Shown here piece after piece: positions 25,428-26,509 of a stretch of DNA of 26,509 bases. Where the stretch lies: assembly GCF_000003815.2 (NCBI RefSeq), contig NC_049990.1:2222702-2249210 (forward strand). The letters run 5' to 3'. The position numbers were made by a program, and so were the translations under genes. A model generated the notes under the pieces. It worked only from the letters and a program-made list of their open reading frames with translations. It ran no database searches and had not been told where the DNA came from. Position 1 is the first letter of the stretch. Every line of letters begins with the position of its first letter. Origin of the DNA: Branchiostoma floridae (taxonomy: Eukaryota > Chordata > Leptocardii > Amphioxiformes > Branchiostomatidae).

Positions 25428-26509
25428 GGAGACCCGAGTGCAGCAGCCAGTTGAGTGAGTCAGGTGATCTAACTCATGTGCACACGTAGTGATGGTGCGA
25501 AAGCGAAACAGACAATTCGGTCATAGTTGATCATAGTTTGTGTTGTTGGGGCAACAGCTTTTCTATTATCTGTGTTGGACGTCATTCTGGATTAGATTTG
25601 AACTGGATTTTGTTAACCAAGAGTTGAACTGTACTTTCCAACACAAGCAATTGGGTTGAAACAAATTTTCGACGGACTAACCCCAGACTTATTAATGAAT
25701 GAACAACTTACTGCTTCTGTGACGTCATGCTGTGTAGAGACAGAGACGGTGGCTGCCATAAACTTTCCACTCATTGAAGTTCCCTTAGTCATGTGTTCTA
25801 TTTTTGACGACACATAAGCTTTGAACTGCTCATCTCATAACAAGAGCTTGAGTTTGACCGTTGAAAATTTTTTGTGCTAGAAATTAGAGTTGGGCATTTT
25901 TCCTGTTATTGAAGTAGTTATGATTCCACATGAATACTTGGTTGTGGTTTTATAGAAGTAAGTTTCTAAGATGTTAGTTTTGTTGGAAACTTTTTACCAT
26001 TCAAGTTGGTTTCCTGACATTTGAATTCAATGATCTTCTTCACAGAACAACTTAGCATTGTTTTTGTGATGTAGAACATAACATTGTTTTCGCTAAGTGG
26101 AACTTAACGTTGTTGGTTTTAATCTAGAAGTTAACATTGTTTTTGTAAGCTATAACTAAACATTGCTTTTGTAAGCTATAACTAAACATTGTTTTTGTAT
26201 CTTCATTGCCAAATGAGGAACAGTAGCAATTAATGAGTACAAGGGGAAGGAGTTCCTCCTTTACGAGTGAACTTACAACCAGAGATGATGATAAATGTAT
26301 TATTTTCCTATTCGTGTAGGAATAGTAGCTCTAGCTATGTTTCTTCATATATTTTAGGGTTGTGGTTTGAATTTTCATATATATTTTAGGCTTGTAGTTT
26401 GAATTTAGATGGGATAAAAACAAACTGGTAACATGTTTATATTTACTGACATAAGTTCACTTTACTGATTAGTAACTATCTTTGTTATTGATTTTTGATA
26501 GTTAACATT
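25428..26509 (+). other. 3' UTR of gene 4 (cut by the window end)
   Basis: Decayed finger sequence follows the stop (PECSSQLSESGDLTHVHT-stop in a shifted frame). The conserved GTTGTTGGGGCAACAGC segment lies near 25541. The window ends in sequence matching the stretch just before the polyadenylation signals of units 1 and 3, so the signal probably lies slightly beyond 26509. Confidence 0.7.
26046..26199 (+). repeat. 26-bp tandem repeat in the gene 4 3' UTR
   Basis: About six copies of a roughly 26-bp unit run in tandem; the last two (TAAGCTATAACTAAACATTG plus tail) are almost identical. It occupies the same place in the 3' UTR as 11481-11649 in unit 1. Confidence 0.8.

Overview
The window looks like nuclear DNA of a cephalochordate (amphioxus, Branchiostoma-like). 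The basis is the style of its C2H2 zinc-finger genes (fingers opening [11 protein letters not shown], joined by TGEKPY linkers), introns with good splice signals, a jockey/CR1-type LINE, many short inverted-repeat elements and an assembly gap of exactly 100 N. The species call is inference from recognition; no database was searched.

Layout. (1) Positions 1 to about 7,690 form a large inverted-repeat block with no convincing gene. A 120-121 bp satellite array (1-1470) and the same satellite in opposite orientation (4527-7625, containing the gap) enclose about 3 kb. That interior carries further nested inverted and direct repeats: arms 1585-1965 and 4165-4520, a 28-bp perfect pair at 2030/2830, and a module in three copies. 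The design resembles a foldback-type DNA transposon whose long terminal inverted repeats are built of tandem repeats. (2) From about 7,690 to the end there are four head-to-tail, same-strand C2H2 zinc-finger genes, with coding exons at 9954-10805 (9 fingers), 14323-15096 (8), 19196-20047 (9) and 24321-25427 (12). Each duplicated unit appears to consist of promoter, a 5' exon ending in a GTAAG donor, a 1.2-2.4 kb intron, an acceptor exactly 22 nt before the ATG, one zinc-finger exon, and a roughly 1 kb 3' UTR with AATAAA. Unit 3 carries two tandem promoter/5'-exon copies. Unit 1 has lost its promoter to the satellite block.

The introns and promoters hold nested mobile elements. The clearest is a 491-bp inverted-repeat element inserted in a 5'-truncated LINE reverse-transcriptase fragment in intron 1; removing it with one TTA target copy restores the reading frame. 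Others are a tRNA-derived SINE-like segment, several 70-160 bp hairpin elements, and a recurrent CTCCAAGCAGA terminus seen across the window.

How the parts fit: the four proteins share a nearly invariant finger framework but differ at the DNA-contacting helix positions, as in fast-evolving tandem zinc-finger families. The conserved 5' exon cannot extend the zinc-finger protein. In units 2 and 3 it instead carries an upstream ORF that would overlap the main start codon in another frame after splicing.
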